Origin: a virus
Strand: one strand, 5' to 3'
Length of the DNA: 64,000 nucleotides
Virus record (IMG/VR): IMGVR_UViG_3300041405_000148
Span: 25,310 to 89,309 of that record
Part shown: positions 53,686-61,507 of the stretch, in pieces
How the letters are laid out: the number at the start of each line of letters is the position of its first letter
Position numbering within the stretch: position 1 is the first letter of the stretch
The notes under the pieces: generated by a model
Told to the model about the DNA's origin: nothing
The model's database searches: none
The model's input: the letters and a program-made list of their open reading frames with translations, nothing else
Made by a program: the position numbers and the translations under genes

Positions 53686-54332
53686 GGTACTATACTGCGG
53701 TTGGATCAAGAAACACACCTACAGAATTTATCTCTTCTATGGCTAACCTCTCCCGGAGGCTACGAGAGTTGGGTTGGGTGTTCCGTAGTGGTAAAGCTGA
53801 CGGAGCAGATGCCATTTTCCAGACTGGGGCGCAAATCTCTTTAGCTGCTGACTTAGAGGGAAAATACGGGGAGGTTTATAAAGCTTGGGAATCATTTAAT
53901 ACTGAATCTAATTCCATATTACCTTTTGTAACAGAATCTGGATATACACTCTGGCCTTGGTGGGATATTCTAATTAAAGATAAAGAGCTAATTTCTAAAG
54001 CTGAAGATATTGTATCCGAAATCCATCCATTTTGGAAAGCTGAGAAAGATGCAATTGCAGCAGGCAAGCCACTTGAAAAACCTATGTCAAAAGGTGCTAA
54101 AAGTTTGCACACAAGAAATGTCTTTCAAGTGCTGGGCAGAGATCTAAATTCACCGAGTGAGTTTTTAGTTTGTTATGCGCCTGTTGACAAACACGGTATC
54201 CCAAAAGGGGGAACAAGAACTGCTTTTGTCTTGGCACAACAGTATGACATACCTTGTTTTAACTTTGCAACACAGAGTAAAGAAGAAATCTACTCAAGTA
54301 TCAAGGGGATCATAGATGCCAAAGAATTATGA
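53682..54332 (+). CDS. SLOG-type (DprA-like Rossmann) protein
   Basis: 216 residues, overlapping DUF1353 by four bases. YYTAVGSRNTPTEFISSMAN, RELGWVFRSGKADGADAIF and GTRTAFVLAQQYDIPCFNF fit the SLOG superfamily of nucleotide- or DNA-binding Rossmann domains. Phage members may sense or process nucleotide signals. No fused effector. Confidence 0.72.
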   Translation: MRYYTAVGSRNTPTEFISSMANLSRRLRELGWVFRSGKADGADAIFQTGAQISLAADLEGKYGEVYKAWESFNTESNSILPFVTESGYTLWPWWDILIKDKELISKAEDIVSEIHPFWKAEKDAIAAGKPLEKPMSKGAKSLHTRNVFQVLGRDLNSPSEFLVCYAPVDKHGIPKGGTRTAFVLAQQYDIPCFNFATQSKEEIYSSIKGIIDAKEL

Positions 54333-54813
54333 TCTACCAGAGTACGAGTATTATCCAACTAATGATGAGACGGTGCAGAGACTATTCAGTGTGGTGCCAA
54401 TAAACCCTGATTGGGCATACTTGGAACCATGCAGGGGACAGGCTCAGGCAATTTATAAATACATGCCAGAAGGAAGCCAGTGGGCAGAGCTGTCCGAAGG
54501 GGTAGATTATTTAGAAACTAAGTTTGAACCTGTAGATTGTGTAATAACAAACCCTCCTTTTAGTTTGACTCAACAGTTTCTACAGAAAAGTTTTACTGAA
54601 GCAGATGTGATTATTTATCTCCAAAGGATAAATTATCTTGGGAGCAAAGGCAGGAAAGATTTTTGGAATATGCATAAACCTACAAACTTGATAGTATTAA
54701 GTAAACGTCCTTCGTTCAGTCCTGATGGAAGAACAGACCAAACTGATTATGCGTTTTTTATTTGGGATTATAAAGGCAGATTAGGACTAACAGACACTTT
54801 CTATTTTGTGTGA
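54316..54813 (+). CDS. Adenine-N6 DNA methyltransferase-like protein
   Basis: 165 residues. AYLEPCRGQAQAIYKYMP (SAM-binding motif I) and FEPVDCVITNPPFSLTQQFL with catalytic NPPF mark an N6-adenine (or related) methyltransferase. It overlaps the SLOG gene by 17 bases. It lacks a clear target-recognition domain, so specificity is unknown. Confidence 0.82.
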   Translation: MPKNYDLPEYEYYPTNDETVQRLFSVVPINPDWAYLEPCRGQAQAIYKYMPEGSQWAELSEGVDYLETKFEPVDCVITNPPFSLTQQFLQKSFTEADVIIYLQRINYLGSKGRKDFWNMHKPTNLIVLSKRPSFSPDGRTDQTDYAFFIWDYKGRLGLTDTFYFV

Positions 54814-54820
54814 TATGTGG

Positions 54821-54847
54821 TAAAATACTATAAGAGGGATCAACCCT
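54821..54847 (+). promoter_or_regulatory. Extended -10 promoter type (GGTAAAAT) with leader hairpin
   Basis: TAAAAT at 54821 within GGTAAAATACTATAAG, no clear -35, then a small AGGG-ATCAA-CCCT hairpin at 54835-54847. The same layout occurs at 61804 and 63763. Confidence 0.55.
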
Positions 54848-54873
54848 AATATCATAACAAAGGAGAAGTATTA

Positions 54874-55071
54874 ATGATCTACCGTGTTGCATATCACGAC
54901 AGGAACTCAAAAGAAACTTGGTCTACAGGAGTCTATGCTACCTCAGATGGAGAAGCCAGACAGATCGGTGCTATCCTTCTTAGCAGGGCTAATAGATATA
55001 ACATATCCCCAGAGCAAGTGGAAATTATACAAGTTCCTGGTATAACTTCAGATGTAACAACGACCACCTAA
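54874..55071 (+). CDS. Small hypothetical protein
   Basis: 65 residues. MIYRVAYHDRNSKETWSTG, then EARQIGAILLSRANRYNISP and EQVEIIQVPG; looks like a compact alpha/beta protein. AAGGAGAAGTATT precedes the ATG. Bounded by its own promoter and terminator, so it is a stand-alone unit. Unknown function. Confidence 0.65.
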   Translation: MIYRVAYHDRNSKETWSTGVYATSDGEARQIGAILLSRANRYNISPEQVEIIQVPGITSDVTTTT

Positions 55072-55075
55072 AATA

Positions 55076-55099
55076 AAGCGCCTTTTGGCGCTTTTTTCG
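55076..55099 (+). terminator. Terminator before the serine recombinase gene
   Basis: AAGCGCC-TTTT-GGCGCTT followed by TTTTCGTTTTT. Confidence 0.9.
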
Positions 55100-55109
55100 T
55101 TTTTAGGGG

Positions 55110-55138
55110 TTGCTTTATTTCTCAGGGTGAGGTAAGAT
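55110..55138 (+). promoter_or_regulatory. Promoter for the serine recombinase gene
   Basis: TTGCTT and TAAGAT with a 17-base spacer, starting ten bases after the terminator. Confidence 0.65.
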
Positions 55139-55167
55139 TACTGCATCTTAAATCAGAGGGTCATCAC

Positions 55168-55836
55168 ATGAAATTTGTTGCATACTACAGGGTTTCCACA
55201 AAGGGTCAGGGTGAAAGTGGTCTTGGTCTTGAGGCTCAGAAGCGTGATATTAACGTTTTTATGGATAGCTTTGCTGACAAAGATGATCAACTTATCTCAG
55301 AGTTTGTAGAGGTTGAGTCAGGTAGGCATGACGACCGCTCCAAACTAGAAGAAGCCATGCAAATGTGTAAAGAGGAAGGTGCAACACTGTTAGTAGCTAA
55401 ACTTGACCGTTTATCTCGTCGTGTAAGCTTTATTGCAACACTTCTGGAAGACAAACAATTTCAGTTTAAAGTTGCACAGATGCCGTATGCTGATAAATTT
55501 CAATTACACATTTATGCTGCACTTGCAGAACAAGAGCGTGACTTCGTAAGTCAACGAACTAAAGCAGCTTTGGCTGTTAAGAAAGCTGAAGGTGTTAAGC
55601 TTGGTGCAGCAGCTCATAAAGAAGCATCAAAACCAAGAGGTCTCAAACGTCAACCTCTTGCTGCAATTCAGTTTGCAGGTAAATTTCAAGAAGAATTGAA
55701 AATTATGCGTGATGTAGGCTTGACCTATGAGCAGATTGCTGTTAAATTTAACTCTAAAGGTTACAGCACACGTGAAGGGGCAGCTTTTAGTAAAGCTCAG
55801 GTTCAACGTATGTGTGTGAGATTAGAAATCAAATAA
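55168..55836 (+). CDS. Small serine recombinase (resolvase/invertase type)
   Basis: 222 residues. VAYYRVSTKGQGESGLGLEA carries the catalytic Ser at position 10, followed by LLVAKLDRLSRRVSF and YAALAEQERDFVSQRTKAAL, the core residues of the resolvase domain; the C-terminal 60 residues (LTYEQIAVKFNSKGYSTREG) are a helix-turn-helix. No invertible segment or crossover repeats were seen nearby. It directly precedes the GC-richer imported block, so it may have brought it in or act elsewhere in the genome. Confidence 0.9.
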   Translation: MKFVAYYRVSTKGQGESGLGLEAQKRDINVFMDSFADKDDQLISEFVEVESGRHDDRSKLEEAMQMCKEEGATLLVAKLDRLSRRVSFIATLLEDKQFQFKVAQMPYADKFQLHIYAALAEQERDFVSQRTKAALAVKKAEGVKLGAAAHKEASKPRGLKRQPLAAIQFAGKFQEELKIMRDVGLTYEQIAVKFNSKGYSTREGAAFSKAQVQRMCVRLEIK

Positions 55837-55849
55837 AGAGGAGAATAAA

Positions 55850-56491
55850 ATGACACAGTTAGATTTGCAGCAGAAGTTAGAGCGGGCAGAAACTCACGCC
55901 GACAACGGGTGGAAATGTGCTACAGCTCTGGCAGAACATTGCGACAACTTTCAGCAGCAGGTGAAAGATTTACAGGGTAAGCTTGATTTTAAGCAGAACC
56001 TTACTGAGCAGGTTGTGGATCTGCAAAAGCAGGTGGACGCGCTGGCGGCTGAAAACTTAATGCTGAAGTCCGGCCATCAAGGATTCTTTTCATATGGATC
56101 TGATAGTGGTTTTGAAGAGCATGAGTCTGCCGAAAAAGCCATTGCCGCAGCGGAAAGCGATATTGATTACTATCGCGGGGATGCTTGCGACGGATGGTCC
56201 GAAGAAACCGATCAGACTGTCTGGGGCGTAATTATGCAGCGGGCTACCATGACGGGGCTACGGCCTAAGTCTGAAGAAGATAGCGTAAGCTCTTATATCA
56301 CTGAGGTTTGTGATTACACACTGCTACCTAACATTGAAACCCCAGCAACCGACGCCATCAAGCGCCAATTGATGGCTGAGGGCTTGGAGTGGATGAGTAA
56401 AAAAGTAGGCCCTGAATTCCCTAAGGTGCAGGAAATGTGTGAGCATTTCGCCGCCAAGTTACGTCAGCCAGAGGAGAAATGCCATGAGTAA
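55850..56491 (+). CDS. Lambdoid-style ead/ea22-like protein in a GC-richer block
   Basis: 213 residues. Coiled-coil start (LQQKLERAETHADNGWKCAT, FQQQVKDLQGKLDFKQ) and later SSYITEVCDYTLLPNIETPA, patterns seen in accessory proteins of temperate enterobacterial phages. Base composition and codon use are clearly GC-richer than flanking genes, suggesting recent transfer. Function unknown. Confidence 0.65.
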   Translation: MTQLDLQQKLERAETHADNGWKCATALAEHCDNFQQQVKDLQGKLDFKQNLTEQVVDLQKQVDALAAENLMLKSGHQGFFSYGSDSGFEEHESAEKAIAAAESDIDYYRGDACDGWSEETDQTVWGVIMQRATMTGLRPKSEEDSVSSYITEVCDYTLLPNIETPATDAIKRQLMAEGLEWMSKKVGPEFPKVQEMCEHFAAKLRQPEEKCHE

Positions 56492-56687
56492 GTTGACTGA
56501 GTTTGAGCGTGGAGTATTTTACTCTGCATACCTAATTTGTGAATTGCATGACGAGCCTGGGATAGCGGCAGACGTAATCCGTGAGGCTAATCTTGACGGC
56601 TCAAATATCAAAAGCCTCGACACATCCGAGAAAAAGGTTCTGATGTTACTTAATAAAACCGAAAAACTTTCGCTGAGGGATAAATAA
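56484..56687 (+). CDS. Small hypothetical protein in the imported block
   Basis: 67 residues from ATG at 56484 behind GAGGAGAAATG. LTEFERGVFYSAYLICELHD, then AADVIREANLDGSNIKSLDT; helical. Similar to small accessory proteins of lambdoid phages by style only. Confidence 0.58.
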   Translation: MSKLTEFERGVFYSAYLICELHDEPGIAADVIREANLDGSNIKSLDTSEKKVLMLLNKTEKLSLRDK

Positions 56688-57253
56688 TGAAATTTGATAT
56701 AAAACACCTTAAAGATCTTGCAAACAAGTTGGATTATAAACCAGATAGTCAGCAGCATATTGATAACCTCTCTAATTATTGCAGTTCGGACAGAGTGATA
56801 GCTATTTGCGAAGCATACGCAGCACTGGAAGCGCGGCTGAAGGCGCAGGAGCCTGACTATATCCGATATGACTGCGGTGCTTGCGGTTATGACTCGTTTA
56901 GAGTTCCTTACAAAAACACCTGCCCGGAGTGCAATCATCGCCCTATGGCAGAAACAGAGCTATTCACCCGCGCTGCGCCATTCGACCCACGCCCGGCAGT
57001 GCCAGAAGGCTGGGAGGCTTGCTCGCCAGAATGGATTGGACGCAACGGCAATTGTAGCTGTAGTGAAGCGCCGAGAATTGCGTTTGGTGCAGTTGGCCCG
57101 CACTACCACCCGGCGGTGTTTGACGGCGGCAAGCAGAAGCGGTTCGTTGTGAAGATGAAACCCTCATATGCACTACGTGAAGAATATCCTACTTTAGCGC
57201 TTCACGACCTGGTGACAGCCATCAAAGCCGCAGGCGGGGAAATTGCAGAATGA
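56687..57253 (+). CDS. Lambdoid-style accessory protein with rubredoxin-like zinc knuckles
   Basis: 188 residues. The N-terminal helix ends AYAALEARLKAQEP; then YDCGACGYDSF and NTCPECNHRPM form a CxxC...CxxC zinc ribbon, followed by ELFTRAAPFDPRPAVPEGWE, a linker typical of ea22/ead-like proteins. A second Cys cluster (GNCSCSEAP) follows. Strongly GC-rich. Stop overlaps the next start. Confidence 0.65.
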   Translation: MKFDIKHLKDLANKLDYKPDSQQHIDNLSNYCSSDRVIAICEAYAALEARLKAQEPDYIRYDCGACGYDSFRVPYKNTCPECNHRPMAETELFTRAAPFDPRPAVPEGWEACSPEWIGRNGNCSCSEAPRIAFGAVGPHYHPAVFDGGKQKRFVVKMKPSYALREEYPTLALHDLVTAIKAAGGEIAE

Positions 57254-57504
57254 AGCTGACTAAAGCAGAAAAGGCATGGGTGGTGAAAGTTAACAAGGTG
57301 CTGGCGGAGTGTCCGTCAGATCGCCTGGGATTTGCGACTATAGGCGATAGCGAATTGTTTATTTTTGACGCAACAGGCATGGACGATATCTATCGCGTAT
57401 TGGAGCGCGGCAATACTGACTTCCTCCCCGCAGCGGCGAGCCTTGGCCTGGTTGCTGATGAAGCTATCCATTTTCCCAATAACGTGGAGAGTACCGCAGG
57501 ATGA
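57250..57504 (+). CDS. Lambdoid-style small protein
   Basis: 84 residues. MKLTKAEKAWVVKVNKVLAE, then RLGFATIGDSELFIFDATGM is a pattern common in small early genes of enterobacterial temperate phages. Last gene of the GC-richer block; its stop overlaps the next start (ATGA). Function unknown. Confidence 0.65.
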   Translation: MKLTKAEKAWVVKVNKVLAECPSDRLGFATIGDSELFIFDATGMDDIYRVLERGNTDFLPAAASLGLVADEAIHFPNNVESTAG

Positions 57505-57749
57505 TCGCAAAAGATAAAATGTTTAAAATAACTTCTGTGATAATGGAGTCGGGGTGTAAAAAGTTTATCCTTTACCGTAACTTTGGTTGGGGTCATCTTC
57601 TTTTCCTTGGCTCTCGTTATGGGGAGGTTGGTAAATTTGATAGTCTTAAAGCAGCAACAACCAGAATGGATGAACTTTACCAAAATGAAGCAAATAGTTG
57701 TATCAAAAGTAAAGAAATCGAAGTCTGGCCTAAAAAGGAGAAAGTATAA
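57501..57749 (+). CDS. Hypothetical protein
   Basis: 82 residues, starting in the stop of the imported block and returning to AT-rich codon use. FKITSVIMESGCKKFILYRN, GWGHLLFLGSRYGEVGKFDS, ending SKEIEVWPKKEKV. The last ~20 residues are nearly repeated in the short gene at 57752. Confidence 0.6.
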   Translation: MIAKDKMFKITSVIMESGCKKFILYRNFGWGHLLFLGSRYGEVGKFDSLKAATTRMDELYQNEANSCIKSKEIEVWPKKEKV

Positions 57750-57751
57750 CA

Positions 57752-57847
57752 GTGGAACAAAAATATGTTAGTTATACAAATAACTGCACTAAAAGCGAAG
57801 AAGTTCAAGTTTGGCCTACTAAGGAGGAAAAGAATGAAAACTGTTGA
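57752..57847 (+). CDS. 31-residue peptide, partial duplicate of the preceding gene's end
   Basis: GTG start at 57752 behind AAAGGAG. It reads VEQKYVSYTNNCTKSEEVQV-WPTKEEK, parallel to NEANSCIKSKEIEVWPKKEK at the end of 57501-57749; the DNA is also similar (TCTGGCCTAAAAAGGAG and TTTGGCCTACTAAGGAG). Ends in NENC, overlapping the next start. A tandem partial duplication. Confidence 0.45.
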   Translation: MEQKYVSYTNNCTKSEEVQVWPTKEEKNENC

Positions 57848-57998
57848 AGACATGATTAAAGATAAGATTGAAGAAGTGCTTGCACTGATGGCAGCAAATG
57901 GTGACGAGTGCAGTTATGGTGGTACAACGTACCAGTTAGATGATGGTCAGGAAGTTAAGATCAGTCGTGAATGGTATTCTAGTTCTTATAATTGCTAA
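57834..57998 (+). CDS. Tail-motif protein 1 (W-x-SSS-x-x-C family)
   Basis: 54 residues from ATG at 57834 behind AAGGAGGAAAAG. N-terminal acidic helix (VEDMIKDKIEEVLALMAANG), then a glycine/tyrosine hairpin (ECSYGGTTYQLDDGQE) and C-terminal EWYSSSYNC. The C-terminal motif is shared with four other genes up to 59663. Confidence 0.65.
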   Translation: MKTVEDMIKDKIEEVLALMAANGDECSYGGTTYQLDDGQEVKISREWYSSSYNC

Positions 57999-58007
57999 GG
58001 GGTAAAA

Positions 58008-58472
58008 ATGGATTATAAATTAGGTGATAAGAAAGTCCACCCTTATGGTGGTGAAAAAGAGGGTTACACCATCGTCGTTGCTGTCTTTAATAAGGAGACG
58101 GAAGAGTATGACCTACTGGAAAGTTTTGAAGATCTTGAAGACTTAAAAGAGTTCATTGAAGCAGAGGAACCAAGTGAAGATATTCTGTTTTTTGCTGTGG
58201 AAGATGGTTGGGGTGAGTATTTAAGTAGAGACGAGATTGAAGAAACAATTAGTGATAGTGGTCGTACTGTTCTTTGGTCTGAATATATCACTGAAGAGCA
58301 AATTAATAAACGCAAAGAAGTTAGTCGAAAAATTGTTGAGCTGTTAGAAGAAAATAACATCAACACTTCTGATCTTATTGTCAGCGATGGATGTGTTTAT
58401 CAGGGTTATGGAGAGTGTGCTAACTACATCCAAGCTACATATGCTTGGTGTTCAAGTTCAATGTCTTGTTAA
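58008..58472 (+). CDS. Tail-motif protein 2
   Basis: 154 residues, acidic. A beta-rich first half (EGYTIVVAVFNKETEEYDLL), a helical middle (NKRKEVSRKIVELLEENNIN), a G/Y/C segment (SDGCVYQGYGECANYI) and the end AWCSSSMSC. AAGGGGTAAAA precedes the ATG. Function unknown. Confidence 0.65.
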   Translation: MDYKLGDKKVHPYGGEKEGYTIVVAVFNKETEEYDLLESFEDLEDLKEFIEAEEPSEDILFFAVEDGWGEYLSRDEIEETISDSGRTVLWSEYITEEQINKRKEVSRKIVELLEENNINTSDLIVSDGCVYQGYGECANYIQATYAWCSSSMSC

Positions 58473-58481
58473 GGAGGTATA

Positions 58482-58916
58482 ATGTACCAAAACACAGAAA
58501 ACCTAGAGCTGGGTAAAGATTATTACGATATTAATACAGGTGAATATAAATTCACTTACATCTCTGATGGTTGTGATGAAATTGAGGTTGAAGGTATTCC
58601 AAAAAGTTTTGTTAAGGCTTATGGTACAACCTCCTATGATGTAGAAGTTCAGGCTTATGTCAAAGGCACTAATGAACTCTTATCTGAGTCTGAAGTTTGT
58701 GACATTTGTTATGAAGATATTATGGTTACAAAAGAACGCCTTGAAGAATTAGAGGAAGCTAAAATTAAGATTCAAGCAATTATTGATGAAGCTAATTTAA
58801 GTGAACCTTTTATCTTTGAAGGTGGACAGCTTTGGGTTGGGAAAGAGCATGTGTTGTCAACGCATATTAATGCTGGATATGATCATGGCTGGATTTCAAG
58901 TTCTATTTGTTGGTAA
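58482..58916 (+). CDS. Tail-motif protein 3
   Basis: 144 residues: DYYDINTGEYKFTYISDGCD, helix KERLEELEEAKIKIQAIIDE, then FEGGQLWVGKEHVLSTHINA and the end GWISSSICW, the only copy with one residue after the Cys. AAGGAGGTATA precedes the ATG. Confidence 0.65.
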   Translation: MYQNTENLELGKDYYDINTGEYKFTYISDGCDEIEVEGIPKSFVKAYGTTSYDVEVQAYVKGTNELLSESEVCDICYEDIMVTKERLEELEEAKIKIQAIIDEANLSEPFIFEGGQLWVGKEHVLSTHINAGYDHGWISSSICW

Positions 58917-58925
58917 GGAGAAGAG

Positions 58926-59192
58926 ATGTCAAAAGAAAACAAAGGTATTGAATTCAGTTTAGTAGAATCTTGGGATGGTTGGGATGAACAAGACATTGGA
59001 GATTTCTACTTTTACAACGTAAAGTTGCGTGAAGATGTTTTTGGTTCAGATTTCATTGAGAAATACAAAGAGCATAAATTAGATCTGTCACTGTGGACAC
59101 AATCGTCTGTTGTTGAGATTTACATAGCAGAAGATGAAACAGGTGAACCTATCTTTAAGCAAAAAATTAAAGTTGTTTTTGAGGAGGAATAA
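58926..59192 (+). CDS. Acidic protein between tail-motif genes
   Basis: 88 residues without the C-terminal motif: EFSLVESWDGWDEQDIGDFY, then VVEIYIAEDETGEPIFKQKI. It may interact with its neighbours. AAGGAGAAGAG precedes the ATG; its stop overlaps the next start by one base. Confidence 0.6.
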   Translation: MSKENKGIEFSLVESWDGWDEQDIGDFYFYNVKLREDVFGSDFIEKYKEHKLDLSLWTQSSVVEIYIAEDETGEPIFKQKIKVVFEEE

Positions 59193-59455
59193 TGACTGAT
59201 CTAAATTATAATAAACTGATCCAAGATAAGGTGGCTGAAGGTGAAGCTCTCGTTCAAAAGATTAAGGACCAGATCGAGGAGCTGGCAGAAGTTGGTCGGA
59301 CAACAGCTTATTGGGGTGAGTATGGCTCAGGTGAGACTTACTACTCAGTAGGTTATGTGCAAGATAACATTGATTCTGATGGTGAAGTGGATTACCTTAA
59401 CTTTGAAGATGAGTATGAACCTGGTAGCTGGATTTCCTCCAGCAGTATTTGTTAA
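59192..59455 (+). CDS. Tail-motif protein 4
   Basis: 87 residues: helix EGEALVQKIKDQIEELAEVG, then a Y/G stretch (YWGEYGSGETYYSVGYV), acidic linker and the end SWISSSSIC. GAGGAGGAATA precedes the ATG. Confidence 0.65.
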   Translation: MTDLNYNKLIQDKVAEGEALVQKIKDQIEELAEVGRTTAYWGEYGSGETYYSVGYVQDNIDSDGEVDYLNFEDEYEPGSWISSSSIC

Positions 59456-59468
59456 TAAGGAGAAAATA

Positions 59469-59663
59469 ATGTCTGAATTTAAAACTGTTCGTGAAGCGGT
59501 AGCTGCCGCAGAGTTTGCACTAGAGCAAGCGGAGCGCCTAGCTCTTGAATCTGGTGAAGGTTTTCGGTTCTCACCTGAATATGGAATGGGTGGATATTTT
59601 GATCCTAAGGAGGAAAATGAATACACAGGAAGTAACTGGTTCCCTTCCTCACTGGGTTGCTAA
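59469..59663 (+). CDS. Tail-motif protein 5
   Basis: 64 residues from ATG at 59469 behind AAGGAGAAAATA. Helix REAVAAAEFALEQAERLALE, then GFRFSPEYGMGGYFDPKEEN and the end NWFPSSLGC. It shows the family plan most simply: helix, aromatic/glycine hairpin, W-x-P/S-S-S-x-x-C. Confidence 0.65.
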   Translation: MSEFKTVREAVAAAEFALEQAERLALESGEGFRFSPEYGMGGYFDPKEENEYTGSNWFPSSLGC

Positions 59664-59673
59664 GGAGGTAGAG

Positions 59674-59892
59674 ATGACTATATTATCAGAATTTTCAATT
59701 GAAGAGCTTGAAGAAGAGATTACTAGACGCAAAAGTATGGAAGCCAATGGCTACTTAAACCGTGTCCAAGAGGCTGTTAATGACCTCGAAGAGTACTCAA
59801 GAAGAAACAGTTTAATGGTATATTTTGATTTTGGGGTGAACGGTTTGCCACTATCTTTTGATCCACATATGAATGAGTGGGAATGTGATTAA
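59674..59892 (+). CDS. Small acidic hypothetical protein
   Basis: 72 residues from ATG at 59674 behind AAGGAGGTAGAG. FSIEELEEEITRRKSMEANG, helical, then MVYFDFGVNGLPLSFDPHMN. No Cys tail. Unknown function. Confidence 0.6.
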   Translation: MTILSEFSIEELEEEITRRKSMEANGYLNRVQEAVNDLEEYSRRNSLMVYFDFGVNGLPLSFDPHMNEWECD

Positions 59893-59935
59893 TAGATTGG
59901 TCTTATCAAAATCCCTTAACTAATAGGAGAAAATT

Positions 59936-59992
59936 ATGTTGACTTTTCTACTGATCATCGTTATCCTAGTCTTACTGTCTCGAATCATCTGA
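59936..59992 (+). CDS. 18-residue hydrophobic membrane peptide
   Basis: MLTFLLIIVILVLLSRII, a single membrane span, with a good AGGAGAAAATT site before the ATG. Such tiny peptides can act as membrane modulators or toxins; no function can be assigned. Confidence 0.55.
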   Translation: MLTFLLIIVILVLLSRII

Positions 59993-60016
59993 GTTTCTTA
60001 TTAGGAGGAATCAAAA

Positions 60017-60907
60017 TTGTTAATCATCGGATCTAAAGCTTTAGTACACCACCTCAAGGACATTGGTCGTGAACCAAAGGACACTGACTTTATTTGCACT
60101 GAGGCTGAATGGTTGGATTGTGTTGAAACACACACGTTCAGTGCAAACCTCATTGAACGTAATGGAAACAAAGGACATATCTTTTCTGGAGATCGAGTCC
60201 ATTTTGAGTTTGATATTGCCCAAGAAGGTGACAGTAATGATTTGATCCTCCAACTTACAGAGGGAAAACTTTTTGCACCATTGGACGTACTCTTACTACT
60301 TAAGTTATCTCATCGATATAAGAAAAACAGTCCACATTTTATGAAGACAATGTGGGATATTCATAAATTACGAGCACACGATGCCAAGATCACACCAGAG
60401 CTTGAGCCTATTCTGAAACTGAGGGAAAAGGAGACTTACACTTATGCACATCCAAAATTGAATGTAACTAAGAAAGAGTTCTTCAATGGTGATGATGTAC
60501 CTTATGTTTATGACCACGATTCAATACATGAGGTTGTTGCTTTCTTAGATCGCCCTGCTTATACTTACTACATGACAGATGGAGAGCAGGTTAAAGCATC
60601 TATGGACAAGTTCTTTGAGCAAGACCGTTATATCCAGTTGTTGGGTGTTCTCGAAGAGTCTATGGTACTGGCTGCGGAGCGTAGTCAGATCCCAAATAAT
60701 TTTGAACTTTCGCCACGGCTATCTTTTAACATTGCACTGGAAAAGGTATGTACATCCATTACATCAGGCCGCTTTAGGGAATTTGCATGGGAGTCGTACT
60801 ACATTGTACAGCAGATGTATGACAAACTTGGTGGTGATGCTTGGGTCGAAAAAGTGAAACAAGCAATCGCAGAAAATAAACTTCGTCCTTTTGAAGGAGA
60901 GCACTAA
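60017..60907 (+). CDS. Nucleotidyltransferase-like protein
   Basis: 296 residues, TTG start behind AGGAGGAATCAAAA. The N-terminus MLIIGSKALVHHLKDIG-REPKDTDF has GS...DxDF, the active-site pattern of MNT-type nucleotidyltransferases; FDIAQEGDSNDLILQL could supply the third acidic residue. The rest is helical (LDVLLLLKLSHRYKKNS). It may add a nucleotide to a protein or RNA. Related proteins occur in other large phages. Confidence 0.62.
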   Translation: MLIIGSKALVHHLKDIGREPKDTDFICTEAEWLDCVETHTFSANLIERNGNKGHIFSGDRVHFEFDIAQEGDSNDLILQLTEGKLFAPLDVLLLLKLSHRYKKNSPHFMKTMWDIHKLRAHDAKITPELEPILKLREKETYTYAHPKLNVTKKEFFNGDDVPYVYDHDSIHEVVAFLDRPAYTYYMTDGEQVKASMDKFFEQDRYIQLLGVLEESMVLAAERSQIPNNFELSPRLSFNIALEKVCTSITSGRFREFAWESYYIVQQMYDKLGGDAWVEKVKQAIAENKLRPFEGEH

Positions 60908-61146
60908 TGCAGGTTCAAGCAATTAAGGTGGTAGTCCAGAAGAGTTTCGACTCACGTCGCCATGCATTGAATACATTCGAGGCGTTGTACCCTAGTATAA
61001 CACCTGCCTTGTTTTCTACAAATGGTGACCAAGGGGAGGAAATCTATGTGGCCCAGTATGAGAAAATAGTTGCATTGATCGAAGGTGTAGAGTATAGTGT
61101 CCTTACAGTTGAAGACCCTAAGGAGGGAATTGAAAATGCGGAGTAA
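60907..61146 (+). CDS. Hypothetical protein
   Basis: 79 residues, sharing one base with the previous stop. MQVQAIKVVVQKSFDSRRHA, then EEIYVAQYEKIVALIEGVEY; alpha/beta. Overlaps the next start by 11 bases. Unknown function. Confidence 0.58.
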   Translation: MQVQAIKVVVQKSFDSRRHALNTFEALYPSITPALFSTNGDQGEEIYVAQYEKIVALIEGVEYSVLTVEDPKEGIENAE

Positions 61147-61507
61147 AAGTCCTAATCATCGTATCTGGTTCTTTATTAACAATGCTAAAGATCAAGGCAA
61201 AGACAGTATTGAGTTTTATCGTCCGGTAAGTAAACTTGCTGACCGTAAGTACTCAGAGTTGTGTGAAGAGCTGAATAGTATGGGTTATTATGCAAAAGAT
61301 ATGACCAATCCAAATGGTTCTTCTTTGGCTGGGATCATTGCTGTCAATAACATTTTACATGATGTCCCTTATTATGAGGAGGATGATGGACCACTTACTC
61401 AAGCACAGCTTGAAGAAATCCAACGGATAGCTAATGAGACACATTTTCGTGAGACAGGTAGACATCTTCCAAGTGAAGATGACCCAGGTTGGGTGAGGTT
61501 GTTTTAA
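61136..61507 (+). CDS. Hypothetical protein
   Basis: 123 residues from ATG at 61136 behind AAGGAGGGAATTGAAA. HRIWFFINNAKDQGKDSIEF, ADRKYSELCEELNSMGYYAK, and acidic LTQAQLEEIQRIANETHFRE. Unknown function. Confidence 0.6.
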   Translation: MRSKSPNHRIWFFINNAKDQGKDSIEFYRPVSKLADRKYSELCEELNSMGYYAKDMTNPNGSSLAGIIAVNNILHDVPYYEEDDGPLTQAQLEEIQRIANETHFRETGRHLPSEDDPGWVRLF

